Origin: DVED01 sp963838375
Lineage (GTDB): Bacteria; Cyanobacteriota; Cyanobacteriia; Cyanobacteriales; Geitlerinemataceae
Assembly (NCBI GenBank): GCA_963838375.1
Contig: CAWIQY010000003.1
Coordinates: 558,001-622,000 of the forward strand
DNA length: 64,000 nucleotides
Direction of reading: 5' to 3'
Shown in pieces: positions 6,754-14,952 of this stretch; position 1 is the stretch's first letter, and every line of letters begins with the position of its first letter. The position numbers and the translations under genes are program-made. The notes beneath the pieces were generated by a model. The model saw only the letters and a list, made by a program, of their open reading frames with translations. It ran no database searches and was not told where the DNA came from.

Positions 6754-9324
6754 TTATCGCAATTCCGGTTGACACAACATCACAGAAACGATCGTTTCTC
6801 CGACTTTGAGAAGATTCAAACGTTTGCCGGCACTATCTTTATTTCCAGATCGAATCGGATCGACGCTCAAGCGAATAAACCGATCGCGATTGGTCAGTAG
6901 CATCGCCTCGGCACCGGCAATCGCCGATACCATTCCCGCCAGACAGTCAGATTTATTGGTAAAGTGTAAGGCTTGGGTGCCGATTTCGCCGCGATTTGCC
7001 AGTCGCAGAAGGTTGACACTTAGGCGTTTGGTGTAGCCTTGTCGGGATACCAGCACCACATCATCGTCAGGATTGACCGTCGCGCAGCCAACGATCGTTT
7101 CTTGTTTGCGCAAACGTAGAGCTTGATACCCTTGCGCCGTGCGACCTAAAATCGGCAGTTGCTCCTCATTCACCCTCAGCCGCAGTACCCGTCCGCCGGA
7201 AGTGGCGATCGCCACTTCTTCTCCATCTCGAGTCAGATCGCAGTAGAATAAACGATCGTCATCTTTGAGTTTGAGTACCGTCAACCCCCGCGCGGTGATA
7301 TTCGCCAGTTCCGGCAGAGACACCCGCTTAATTTTGCCCTGTAGGGTGAGCAGCAAAAGCTGTCGATCTTCAGGATAATCCGATCGGACGAAGCGATCGA
7401 AGCAAGTATCGGGATCGCCTTGAGCCGAGGGAGGCAGCAAACTAACGATCGGTTTTCCTCGGGCATTTCGTCCCGTCGCCGGGGGAATCTCGCCAATTTT
7501 CAGGCTATAGGCTTTACCATCGCGAGTCAGCAGCAGCAAATCTTGCAGAGTTTGGGCATTTTGGGTGCGGGTGTTGAAGTCCTCCGTCGCGTCAAAACTT
7601 TGTTCTGCCGGAGGAGAACTCGATTTCTGTTGTTTTTCCCACGCCGAAGGCGTTAACCGTCGGACATAACCGCGATGGGTAAATTCGAGAACAACCTCTT
7701 CATTTTGAGGGGCTAAATCCAGAGGAAGGGAGTCCAGTTCAACCGATCGATCGGTTGCCGATTTTTTTCCCTTGTCTTTCTTCGCCGTTGAGGATGTACT
7801 GTCCGTTTCGATATTACCGTCTTCTGACAACAGGCGAGTGCGTCGATCGTTGCCGAATTTGCGCTTGAGCGATCGTAACTCTTTTTTCAGCGCTTTGAGC
7901 AGTTCGTGACGATCGCCTAACAATTGCTGTAAAACCTGCTGTTTTTGGGTCAGTTCCTCAAATTCCGTTTGCAGGTTTTGCCGTTCGAGTCCGGTCAGCC
8001 GTCGCATCGGCATCGCTAAAATAGCATTAGCTTGACGATCGCTCATGTCGAAGCGATTTTCCAACTCCACTTTCGCCGTCGTCCCGTCGGGTGCATGGCG
8101 CAAAATCTCGATCGCTGCATCCAAATTGTCCAATGCCATCAACAACCCTTCCAACAAATGCAACCGTTCTTCCGTCTTCTCCAACTCATCGTTATATTGG
8201 CGAGTCAGGGTTTCTTCTCGGAACTCGAGAAACTGCTGTAAAATCTCTCGTAGTGACAGTTGCCGGGGTTGACCGTTGACCAGCGCCAGCATAATCGCGC
8301 CGAAGTTATGTTGTAGCGGCGTTTGCTTGTAAAGCTGTTTGAGAATCCTTTGGGGATTGGCTTCTCGCTTGAGTTCGACCACCACCCGAATCCCTGTTCG
8401 ATCGCTTTCATCGCGAATATCGGAAATCCCCTCGATCCGCCCCTGATTCACCAAATCCGCGACTTTTTCGATCCAACCCGACTTATTCACCTGAAAAGGG
8501 AACTCAGTCACGATCAAGGCTGGACGCATAGAACGGCGGGTGCGCCCCGTAGGCACTTCTTCGAGAGATACCACCCCTCGCACCGTAATACTTCCCCGCC
8601 CGGTTTGATAGGCTTCCTCAATCCCTTGAGATCCATAAATCTCCCCGCCCGTGGGAAAGTCGGGGCCCGGAATCAGTTCCAAAAGCTTCTTGTCCGACAA
8701 ATCCGGACGATCGATCAGGGCAATTAAACCCTCAACCACTTCTCCCAAATTGTGCGGCGGAATATTCGTCGCCATCCCCACCGCAATCCCCGAACAGCCA
8801 TTGAGTAACAAAATCGGTAACTGGGCAGGCAGAACCACGGGTTCCTGCTGAGAACTGTCGAAATTGGGGATAAAATCCACCGTCGCCTCGCCGATGTCCG
8901 ACAACAGCGCTTCGTGACCCATGGCAGATAAGCGAGTTTCCGTATAGCGCATCGCCGCCGCCGGATCGTTGTCCACCGAACCGAAGTTGCCATGTCCGGC
9001 GATGAGGGGATAGCGGCTGGAAAAATTCTGCACCATCCGCACCAAGGCATCGTACACCGATTGATCGCCGTGAGGATGGTATTTCCCCAACACATCGCCC
9101 ACCACGCGGGCGCATTTGCGGTAGGGACGATCGGGAGCCAAGCCCAGTTCGTGCATGGCGTACAAGACCCGACGATGCACCGGTTTGAGACCATCTCGCA
9201 CATCCGGCAGCGCCCGCCCGACGATCACGCTCATGGCATATTCCAAATAGGACTGTTGCATCTCGGCGTGAAGCGCGGTGGAGATGACTTGTCCGCTTGC
9301 CAGTAAGTTTAACTGCTTAGCCAT
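6754..9324 (-). CDS. gyrA: Type IIA topoisomerase A subunit (GyrA/ParC-like)
   Basis: This 856-residue protein is the DNA-cleaving subunit of a type IIA topoisomerase. The breakage-reunion domain is complete: YLEYAMSVIVGRALPDVRDG near the start, GKYHPHGD at 80-87 and the catalytic Tyr127 in MRYTETRLS. A coiled-coil segment (about 360-480) and a charged linker (about 500-525) follow, then a C-terminal beta-pinwheel with blade motifs such as NARGKPIVSLL and TAQGYQALRL. I do not see the GyrA box QRRGGKG in blade 1, so this may be the second, ParC-like paralogue that many cyanobacteria carry. The residue equal to E. coli GyrA Ser83 is Gln88. The partner GyrB/ParE is not in the window. Confidence 0.9.
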   Translation of the reverse strand: MAKQLNLLASGQVISTALHAEMQQSYLEYAMSVIVGRALPDVRDGLKPVHRRVLYAMHELGLAPDRPYRKCARVVGDVLGKYHPHGDQSVYDALVRMVQNFSSRYPLIAGHGNFGSVDNDPAAAMRYTETRLSAMGHEALLSDIGEATVDFIPNFDSSQQEPVVLPAQLPILLLNGCSGIAVGMATNIPPHNLGEVVEGLIALIDRPDLSDKKLLELIPGPDFPTGGEIYGSQGIEEAYQTGRGSITVRGVVSLEEVPTGRTRRSMRPALIVTEFPFQVNKSGWIEKVADLVNQGRIEGISDIRDESDRTGIRVVVELKREANPQRILKQLYKQTPLQHNFGAIMLALVNGQPRQLSLREILQQFLEFREETLTRQYNDELEKTEERLHLLEGLLMALDNLDAAIEILRHAPDGTTAKVELENRFDMSDRQANAILAMPMRRLTGLERQNLQTEFEELTQKQQVLQQLLGDRHELLKALKKELRSLKRKFGNDRRTRLLSEDGNIETDSTSSTAKKDKGKKSATDRSVELDSLPLDLAPQNEEVVLEFTHRGYVRRLTPSAWEKQQKSSSPPAEQSFDATEDFNTRTQNAQTLQDLLLLTRDGKAYSLKIGEIPPATGRNARGKPIVSLLPPSAQGDPDTCFDRFVRSDYPEDRQLLLLTLQGKIKRVSLPELANITARGLTVLKLKDDDRLFYCDLTRDGEEVAIATSGGRVLRLRVNEEQLPILGRTAQGYQALRLRKQETIVGCATVNPDDDVVLVSRQGYTKRLSVNLLRLANRGEIGTQALHFTNKSDCLAGMVSAIAGAEAMLLTNRDRFIRLSVDPIRSGNKDSAGKRLNLLKVGETIVSVMLCQPELR

Positions 9325-9471
9325 GAACCTTGATTCCTCCGTCCCTAATAACCATCGGGTATTTTAGTCAGCGATCGCGCTCGAATTCGGTGCATGGGGT
9401 GAAAGACCCGCCAAGGGCTTACATCGGACAGATTCAACCCCAGTGAGATGGTCTCCCCATCAATCCTCAGC

Positions 9472-9507
9472 CAGGTTCCCGAGCGCGGTCAGGTTCCCGA
9501 GTATAAT
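9472..9507 (+). promoter_or_regulatory. Promoter with direct repeat before response regulator
   Basis: The 12-mer CAGGTTCCCGAG occurs at 9472-9483 and again at 9490-9501, an 18-bp phase, and a perfect TATAAT follows at once (9502-9507). No good -35 box stands 16-18 bp upstream; that place is taken by the repeats. The layout suits an activator- or repressor-controlled promoter of the gene starting at 9569. Confidence 0.5.
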
Positions 9508-9568
9508 TGATGAGGGGCTTTTGAGGGATCGTCTCATGTTTATGGGTCATAGGAATAGGTAAGCCACA

Positions 9569-9976
9569 ATGGAAACCGTTTTAACCGTTTTAATAGTCGA
9601 GGACGACCTAGTGAATGCTAGGGTGTTCTCTAAGATTCTAACCAAGCGAGGGAACTTAGCGGTCAAGCATACAGAGAATGTAGAAGAAGTGATGAAAATC
9701 GCCCAAGCAAGAGAAGCCGATATTATTTTGATGGATGTTTCCCTCGCGCGCAGCGTCTACCAAGGTCAATCGGTGGACGGGATCAAGATTACGCAATTGT
9801 TAAAGTCGAACCCCCAAACAGCGGATTTGCCGATCATTCTGGTCACCGCTCATGCCATGGCGGGCGATCGAGAAGCCTTTTTGGCAAAGAGCGGTGCGGA
9901 TGGGTATATTTCTAAGCCTGTCATCGACCACCAAGAGTTTGTAGACAAAATCCGCAGTTTGATTGCCCCAGATTGA
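9569..9976 (+). CDS. Stand-alone response regulator (receiver domain only)
   Basis: This 135-residue protein is one receiver domain and nothing else. The phospho-acceptor pocket is complete: acidic pair Glu-Asp-Asp (about 11-13, LIVEDD), phosphorylated Asp in ILMDVSL (about residue 56), Thr in LVTAHA (about 93) and Lys in YISKPV (about 115). A few extra residues follow the Asp (SLARSVYQGQS), as in some DivK/CheY-like proteins. It probably passes phosphate or binds a partner. No kinase is adjacent. The promoter carries a direct repeat, so expression is likely regulated. Confidence 0.9.
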   Translation: METVLTVLIVEDDLVNARVFSKILTKRGNLAVKHTENVEEVMKIAQAREADIILMDVSLARSVYQGQSVDGIKITQLLKSNPQTADLPIILVTAHAMAGDREAFLAKSGADGYISKPVIDHQEFVDKIRSLIAPD

Positions 9977-10058
9977 ACGGAATCTTGTCGAATTTTGAGG
10001 GTATCGATCGGATCTATCTTCCTTACTCTATAAGGTTAACACCCTTCAAAACTCCGGG

Positions 10059-10955
10059 TTAGCGCTCGTCTTCTGGCTCGAATTCGATCTGCATCGGTGG
10101 CGATTGTTGTTCGGCTTGGACGATCGTGTCCTGAATCCGAGGGATTTGGATGAATGTCGCGGCATCTGCCAGCAGGCGCTCTCCCCACAGGTTCGCTTTC
10201 AGGAAATCGAGATCGGCATAGCGACGATCGAGTTGCAGTGCCGCTTCTCCCAAAGACAATCCCTGTTCTTGCTGTCCTTGAACGTACAAAGCAATGGCTA
10301 GCGCCAGTTGGGGTTCGGCTGCGGCTTCGAGATCCATCGCTTGTTGCCAGAGGAGAACGGCTTCTTCCACCTCCCCCATTTCGTATCGAACCAGACCCAT
10401 ATTGTTCACGGCGGGCCAAAACGTCGAGTCACTCTCGATGGCTTTTTCATAGGTCTCGATCGCTTTCGCCGGTTCTCCCATCAGATAGTAAGTATTGCCC
10501 AGATCGAACAGAGCGCCCAGTGTTTTTGGCTCGAGATCTAAGCCTGCTTTGAGTTCGGTGACGGCTCGATCGTAATTCTCGGCTTGAAAATACGCCGAAC
10601 CCAATGCAAACAAAATTTTGGCATTATCCGGTGCCAGTTCCTGGGCTTTTTCTAATGCCGCTAAGCTGGCATCTACCTCCTCTGCTTGCAAATACAAACT
10701 CCCTAAAATCGCCCAAGCTTCGGCATTGGTTGGCAGAAGCTGGGTTGCCAAGCGGGCGCGGGGCAGGGCTTGGTCTAATTGTTGAAATCTCGCCCACTGG
10801 TCAGCTTCCTGAATCAAACTGACGCCGATTTCTTCGAGTTGTTCGGGATTGAGTTTGAGAGTGTGGGGCAAAAACGCTTGCCCGAAAGCAGGTTTTGCCA
10901 TCCCCGATAAACCCAGGGCTACCAGTAGGAGCCAGAAAAAATTGCGTTTTGGCAC
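10059..10955 (-). CDS. Exported TPR-repeat protein
   Basis: This is a 298-residue protein with a signal peptide (residues 1-25, FFWLLLVALGLSGMAKPAFG). From about residue 40 to 250 it is made of about six tetratricopeptide repeats; the 34-residue period is clear in AEAWAILGSLYLQAEEVDASL, in the next unit with AKILFALGSAYFQAENYDRAV and in the following one with LGALFDLGNTYYLMGEPAKAI. It likely acts as a scaffold in the periplasm or at the thylakoid lumen face. The C-terminal 30 residues are acidic. It lies downstream of the MITE and apcE on the same strand but has its own upstream region. Confidence 0.8.
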   Translation of the reverse strand: MPKRNFFWLLLVALGLSGMAKPAFGQAFLPHTLKLNPEQLEEIGVSLIQEADQWARFQQLDQALPRARLATQLLPTNAEAWAILGSLYLQAEEVDASLAALEKAQELAPDNAKILFALGSAYFQAENYDRAVTELKAGLDLEPKTLGALFDLGNTYYLMGEPAKAIETYEKAIESDSTFWPAVNNMGLVRYEMGEVEEAVLLWQQAMDLEAAAEPQLALAIALYVQGQQEQGLSLGEAALQLDRRYADLDFLKANLWGERLLADAATFIQIPRIQDTIVQAEQQSPPMQIEFEPEDER

Positions 10956-11199
10956 GGTATCGTTGGAAAAATTCTATGAACGATCGCACACAGAATCGAA
11001 AAGCCGATCTGTCTGTTAAACCTATAATAACGCCAGGACGGGTTAAGAGATTTGTTGATGAGGGCGGGCAATTGGTAATTAGTAATTAGTCATTGGATGG
11101 GTGTCTCATCGGGATCTCGCACTGATGTCCACAGCTCGGGAAAACCCGATCTTGTCGGCTCGATGAGACTCAGGGGTTGGGACAAAAAACCCCAATCGC

Positions 11200-11397
11200 C
11201 ATTGGTGAAAGGTTAAGGTTGTATTCATATTGTCAACTTCCCCATAATTGACTGAAAACCCGGCCCGACGGGGGGGTCTCCCCCCAAACCCCCCGCGCAC
11301 AAGAGTGAAATCGTGAAAAACATTAGCATCAAAGGGGTCTAGCTATTCGAGATCGTCAACTTGACATCTGCTAAAATTGCTTAACCTTTCACCAATG
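11200..11397. mobile_element. MITE, 198 bp, 18-bp inverted repeats, 9-bp target duplication
   Basis: The left end CATTGGTGAAAGGTTAAG (11200-11217) is repeated perfectly in inverse at 11380-11397. Directly outside, CCCAATCGC stands at 11191-11199 and again at 11398-11406, a 9-bp target duplication. A second inner inverted match (TGTCAA) lies about 32 bp inside each end. The interior has no open frame, so the element must be moved by a transposase elsewhere. A 9-bp duplication fits several IS families (IS1 or IS4 groups among others). The right duplication overlaps the base of the apcE terminator stem. Confidence 0.85.
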
Positions 11398-11401
11398 CCC
11401 A

Positions 11402-11444
11402 ATCGCACAGAGGCAAGCCTATAGTAGGCTTGCCTCTGTGCGAT
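11402..11444 (-). terminator. apcE terminator, perfect 20-bp stem
   Basis: A perfect 20-bp inverted repeat (11402-11421 and 11425-11444) with a three-base loop stands 41 bp after the apcE stop codon. No long T-run follows in the minus direction, so it may be a terminator or an mRNA-stabilising 3' hairpin. The MITE is inserted right at its foot. Confidence 0.7.
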
Positions 11445-11485
11445 ATCCGATGCGGACGATCGTCAGTGTCCGATCGCTTTAAACC

Positions 11486-14191
11486 TTAGCCACCAAAGGG
11501 CGCAACCGGCTCGAAGCTGGGAACGACGACCTCATCGTTTTGCTTGGTCAACTGGTTGTACAGCCGCTCCGTATTGGGGAAGTTCGCAGCCGGTAAAGTC
11601 GGGAAGCGACGGTAAGGAACCGTATCTTCGCCGAATACCTCAATGTACTCGGGACAGTTCACGATCGCCGTGACAAATCCGCGAATGCCGGAGGTTGCCA
11701 GAATTTGATTGTACTTGCGAATCTCGGCTTGATCCCGAGGTGCGCGACCCAGGAAATGCTTGGTTCCCAGCTCGATCACTTTGGTGTTGGGGTGAGGGGT
11801 GTAGAACTCCCGGATATAGAGTTCAGACCATCCCAGCCGTTCGATGAATTCCTTCATGTTGATTTCGCCGTTGCCGAGTTTGCTTTCCAACTCGGTAAAT
11901 TCGGGCTTGGTCACATAAGGCGCAATATCCCGCTCGAAGACTTGACGATAGGCAGCATTAACGATCGTCTGGAGAGCGGCTTTGTCCACGGTGCTGGTGA
12001 GCTTGAACACCTTGGACTGTTCCCGTCGCGGGCCGACCCCTTGACGCTGGCGATAGGCGATATCGGGAGCGCTGCGCTCTTGACCGGGTGTACCCAACTC
12101 CACAAATCGAGGTGTCGGTTCTGCCTCGAGGGTCAGCATTCCCGTCGCGCCCATGGTGCTGGGTTTCATATAGCGCATGGCTTGACCGGCGGGGGTCAGG
12201 TAGCGCTCGTAGGGAACGGTATCTTCCCCAAAAGCTTGGTCGTACTCCTGGGTGTCGAGCATGGCGTCGATCAGAGCATAGAAGCCCTTCTTGGCGCAAA
12301 TATCGTAGTAGGCGTTCATTTCCGATCGACCGTAGGTGGGACGACCCAACAACCGCCGATGGATATACTCCACAGCCTTACAAACAAACAGAGAATCCCA
12401 GTACAGCTTGCGGAACGTCTCCGATTTTGCCAAAGTCCGGATGAACTCTTTCATGGAGATTTCGCCGTTTTCCAGCTTGATTTCGGCAACGTTCGATCGT
12501 TGTCCTTCGTAGACTTCCCGCCCGAAAACCTGGCGATAGGCTGCCCGAATAATCGCTTGGGTGGAGCTTTCCGAATATTGGATGCTGCTGCCCTTCAAGC
12601 CTTTGCTGGTATATTTGGGGATTTGCTCCAGCTTGAACACCTTGGGTCCGAGGGAACCGGGAGCCTCCGCTCGAGCGCCGGGATTGCTCAGTTGGTTGTC
12701 GATGCCCGCTCCCCGACGAATCAGAACGCGACGGGTATCTTTGCCGAACGGCGCGGGAGCGGTCTTGGGATTGCGAGTTTCTGGGAAGATCGCCCCAAAC
12801 TGGATTTCCAGAGGATCGTTGCCCACACCATAGGGATGGCGATCGGGCAGGGGATTGATATAGCTGCCGTAGAGCGTGATAAACTGCGGAGTTTTGCGGA
12901 ACGGTGCGCTGAAGTTAAACAGGTCGAATTGAGCGCCCCAGTTGCGGCATTCTTGGGCTTCTTGTCCCAATCCGCGCAGGTAAGGAACGGTTTCCTCCCC
13001 GAAGTAGTCGGCGTATTCATTGGAGTTAACCAAGGCATTCACCAGGGCATTCCAGCCGCCACTGGAGACGATCGAGAAGTAGCTTTGGACTTCTTCCCGA
13101 GACGAGGGAGCCCGACCCAAGATGTGACGGAATGCCAATTCTAAGGCGCGGCTGTTGATAAACGGCTCGACGAACTGCTGGCGATACAGCGGTGTCTGGC
13201 ACAGACGGCGAATAAACTCTTTCATCGAGATTTCGCCATTCTTCACTTGGGACTCCAGATAGGAGATGCTCAAGCCGTAGGCACGGGTAATATCCCGTTC
13301 AAACACTTGCCGATAGGCAGCTTTGACGATATCGTTTTTTTCCGATACCGACAAACCGGGCTTCATGGCGAATTTCACCCGTTGCTCGGAAGCGCTGGCG
13401 TAAATTTGAGGTAACTCTAGACCTTGCTGGTCTTTAGAGGCACGCTGCCGCAGTTTATTCGAGGGGGTGGGTGCTTTGAATTCAGCAATCACCACATCGA
13501 AATACTGAGTGACGATGGCGCCCGCTTCCTCATCTCCTCGAACATAACCGATGGCTGCCTGCTTCATTTCCTGCAACGCCACCGTTGTCGCCGCCGAGGA
13601 ACAAGCATTTTCGATGATTTCCCGCAATCCCCGCGTATTAATCGCGACGATGTTGGGGTCTCCGGCAACGATCGCATAGGTGATGTACCGCAAGAACCAG
13701 CTCAAATCCCGCAAGGACTTGGCCATGTTTGCCGGACCGTAACGGGCGATGTTGATCGGTCGAAACCCTGCTGGAGTAGGACCCCCACCCGGTGTCAGGA
13801 ACAACTGCCGGAGACCGCCAAAAACCCCGCCACCCCCACTTTCTACAAAGGTGGTGGTTCCTAGTGCCATGCCTCGACCGGTAGTCATCTCTTCCCCCGA
13901 CATGGTTTTGGCGGGTGCGAGTTCTACGGGTTTTTCCAAGAACGACATGGGAGACCCCCCCGTAAAAATCCGGTTCGCCGCACGGGAGACGATTAATTCC
14001 GAATTCACAGTCAGGATTTGGGCAATTTCGGTTCGTTTAGTTCCAGATTTAAAAAAGGTTTGGAGTTCGCTCAGTTCCGTTTTGCCAAGGAACCGATCTT
14101 GCTGTTCGGCTTGGGAAATGGCAGAAACGGGAACGGTTCTATAGATTTGTTGGCGAACCACGGTGGTTCCACCACTAGCCTTAACACTCAT
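11486..14191 (-). CDS. apcE: Phycobilisome core-membrane linker ApcE
   Basis: This 901-residue protein anchors the phycobilisome core to the thylakoid and is the terminal energy emitter. The N-terminal part (about 1-240) is a phycobilin domain split by a loop insertion (about 77-150); the conserved chromophore-binding Cys is probably Cys197 in IIENACSSAAT. Three PBS-linker (REP) domains follow, near 272-405, 535-665 and 745-875, each with an AAYRQVF opening and a GEI(S/N)MKEFI motif. Three repeats are the number expected for a three-cylinder core. The arms between repeats are basic and Pro-rich. No apcA or apcB gene follows within the window; a strong hairpin ends the gene, so it looks monocistronic. 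Confidence 0.98.
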   Translation of the reverse strand: MSVKASGGTTVVRQQIYRTVPVSAISQAEQQDRFLGKTELSELQTFFKSGTKRTEIAQILTVNSELIVSRAANRIFTGGSPMSFLEKPVELAPAKTMSGEEMTTGRGMALGTTTFVESGGGGVFGGLRQLFLTPGGGPTPAGFRPINIARYGPANMAKSLRDLSWFLRYITYAIVAGDPNIVAINTRGLREIIENACSSAATTVALQEMKQAAIGYVRGDEEAGAIVTQYFDVVIAEFKAPTPSNKLRQRASKDQQGLELPQIYASASEQRVKFAMKPGLSVSEKNDIVKAAYRQVFERDITRAYGLSISYLESQVKNGEISMKEFIRRLCQTPLYRQQFVEPFINSRALELAFRHILGRAPSSREEVQSYFSIVSSGGWNALVNALVNSNEYADYFGEETVPYLRGLGQEAQECRNWGAQFDLFNFSAPFRKTPQFITLYGSYINPLPDRHPYGVGNDPLEIQFGAIFPETRNPKTAPAPFGKDTRRVLIRRGAGIDNQLSNPGARAEAPGSLGPKVFKLEQIPKYTSKGLKGSSIQYSESSTQAIIRAAYRQVFGREVYEGQRSNVAEIKLENGEISMKEFIRTLAKSETFRKLYWDSLFVCKAVEYIHRRLLGRPTYGRSEMNAYYDICAKKGFYALIDAMLDTQEYDQAFGEDTVPYERYLTPAGQAMRYMKPSTMGATGMLTLEAEPTPRFVELGTPGQERSAPDIAYRQRQGVGPRREQSKVFKLTSTVDKAALQTIVNAAYRQVFERDIAPYVTKPEFTELESKLGNGEINMKEFIERLGWSELYIREFYTPHPNTKVIELGTKHFLGRAPRDQAEIRKYNQILATSGIRGFVTAIVNCPEYIEVFGEDTVPYRRFPTLPAANFPNTERLYNQLTKQNDEVVVPSFEPVAPFGG

Positions 14192-14490
14192 GTGCTGATT
14201 TTGAGAAAAACGACAGGTGATTCAAAAAGGGGGGACTGGGAATGCTCTAGAAAGCTCTAGCCCATTACCCATCCTATTATTTTTGGGATTCAAACTTTGG
14301 CTCTGACCGCAGGCGATATGGTTAAGAAATGTATCCACGTTATCGGTCGATCGGGGAATAGGGAAGTCCTAATCTTTCTTTGGGAGTCATCATACGGGAT
14401 CGTGGGGGCATAAATGAGAAGACGCAAAGTTTTGTTACGTTTGTTATTTGCTAGTGGCTCGTTTCCCCTCCCCTTTTTACCTTCCATCAC
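14192..14490. other. apcE upstream region
   Basis: This stretch holds the apcE promoter and leader on the minus strand. The heptamer GCTCTAG occurs twice near 14239-14257, ten bases apart, within 70 bp of the apcE start and might be an operator. I could not place -35 and -10 boxes with confidence. Short open frames here are not supported. Confidence 0.35.
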
Positions 14491-14664
14491 GGCTTGGGAG
14501 GATCGATTTCCCTTATTCATCTGGCAACTCACGGAGAATTCCCAGCCGGCGATCCCAGTCAATCTTACATCCAACTGTGGGACGAGCAACTCTTGATCGA
14601 TCCGCCTGTGGAACTGTTAGTGCTGTCTGCTTTGCGCTTCGCTCCTACAAAACAGGATGTATAG
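14491..14664 (+). pseudogene. Relic of a CHAT-domain protein
   Basis: One plus-strand frame reads GGSISLIHLATHGEFPAG, continues with SYIQLWDEQLL, and then PPVELLVLSA before it ends at a stop at 14662. This is the His-to-Cys core of a CHAT caspase-like domain: the catalytic His is kept (ATHGEF), about ten residues between LLID and PPVE are missing, and the sequence breaks just where the catalytic Cys (LSAC) is expected. There is no start codon and no remainder of the gene on either side. It shows that a CHAT gene once lay here, next to the present exoprotein region. Confidence 0.8.
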
Positions 14665-14758
14665 AGGCTCGGCGATTGTCGCGATCGTGTTTAACTAGAG
14701 GATGCGATCGCCCATCGCCGCCTTTTTTTCGAGCTGATTTGATGCCCAAACTGGCGCT

Positions 14759-14787
14759 GGGGGAGCAACTCCACAGTTTGCTCCCCC
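14759..14787 (+). terminator. Hairpin with 10-bp GC-rich stem
   Basis: GGGGGAGCAA (14759-14768) pairs with TTGCTCCCCC (14778-14787), followed by TTCATTTTT. It looks like an intrinsic terminator on the plus strand, most simply the old terminator of the vanished CHAT gene. Confidence 0.6.
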
Positions 14788-14812
14788 TTCATTTTTGCTC
14801 TGTATGTGAAGT

Positions 14813-14841
14813 AATGTAACAATTTCGGACGATCGCATAAA
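14813..14841 (+). repeat. 29-bp direct repeat, copy 1
   Basis: The 29 bases 14813-14841 are identical to 18801-18829. Both copies stand upstream of a secreted-protein gene (starts at 14953 and 18894) and both are followed by a G-run with GGGGTTGG. The element contains CGATCG. It may be a shared promoter or 5' leader that was duplicated with, or recruited by, the two genes. Confidence 0.7.
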
Positions 14842-14952
14842 TTGGGGGGTTGGCAGACAGAAGCCTTTGTAGAGGTTCGATGGCACGTTTCCCAAACTCC
14901 GGTAGAACCTCGCATCAAGGTTTATCGTACCGAGTCTGAGGAATACGTAATA

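Noticed and set aside
11705..13144. 479-codon open frame antisense to apcE
   Set aside because: It lies wholly inside apcE on the other strand; its product has no motif and mirrors the strong codon bias of apcE.
14842..14952. TTG-initiated extension of the exoprotease
   Set aside because: It overlaps the shared 29-bp element, lacks a ribosome site and adds residues unlike a family N-terminus.
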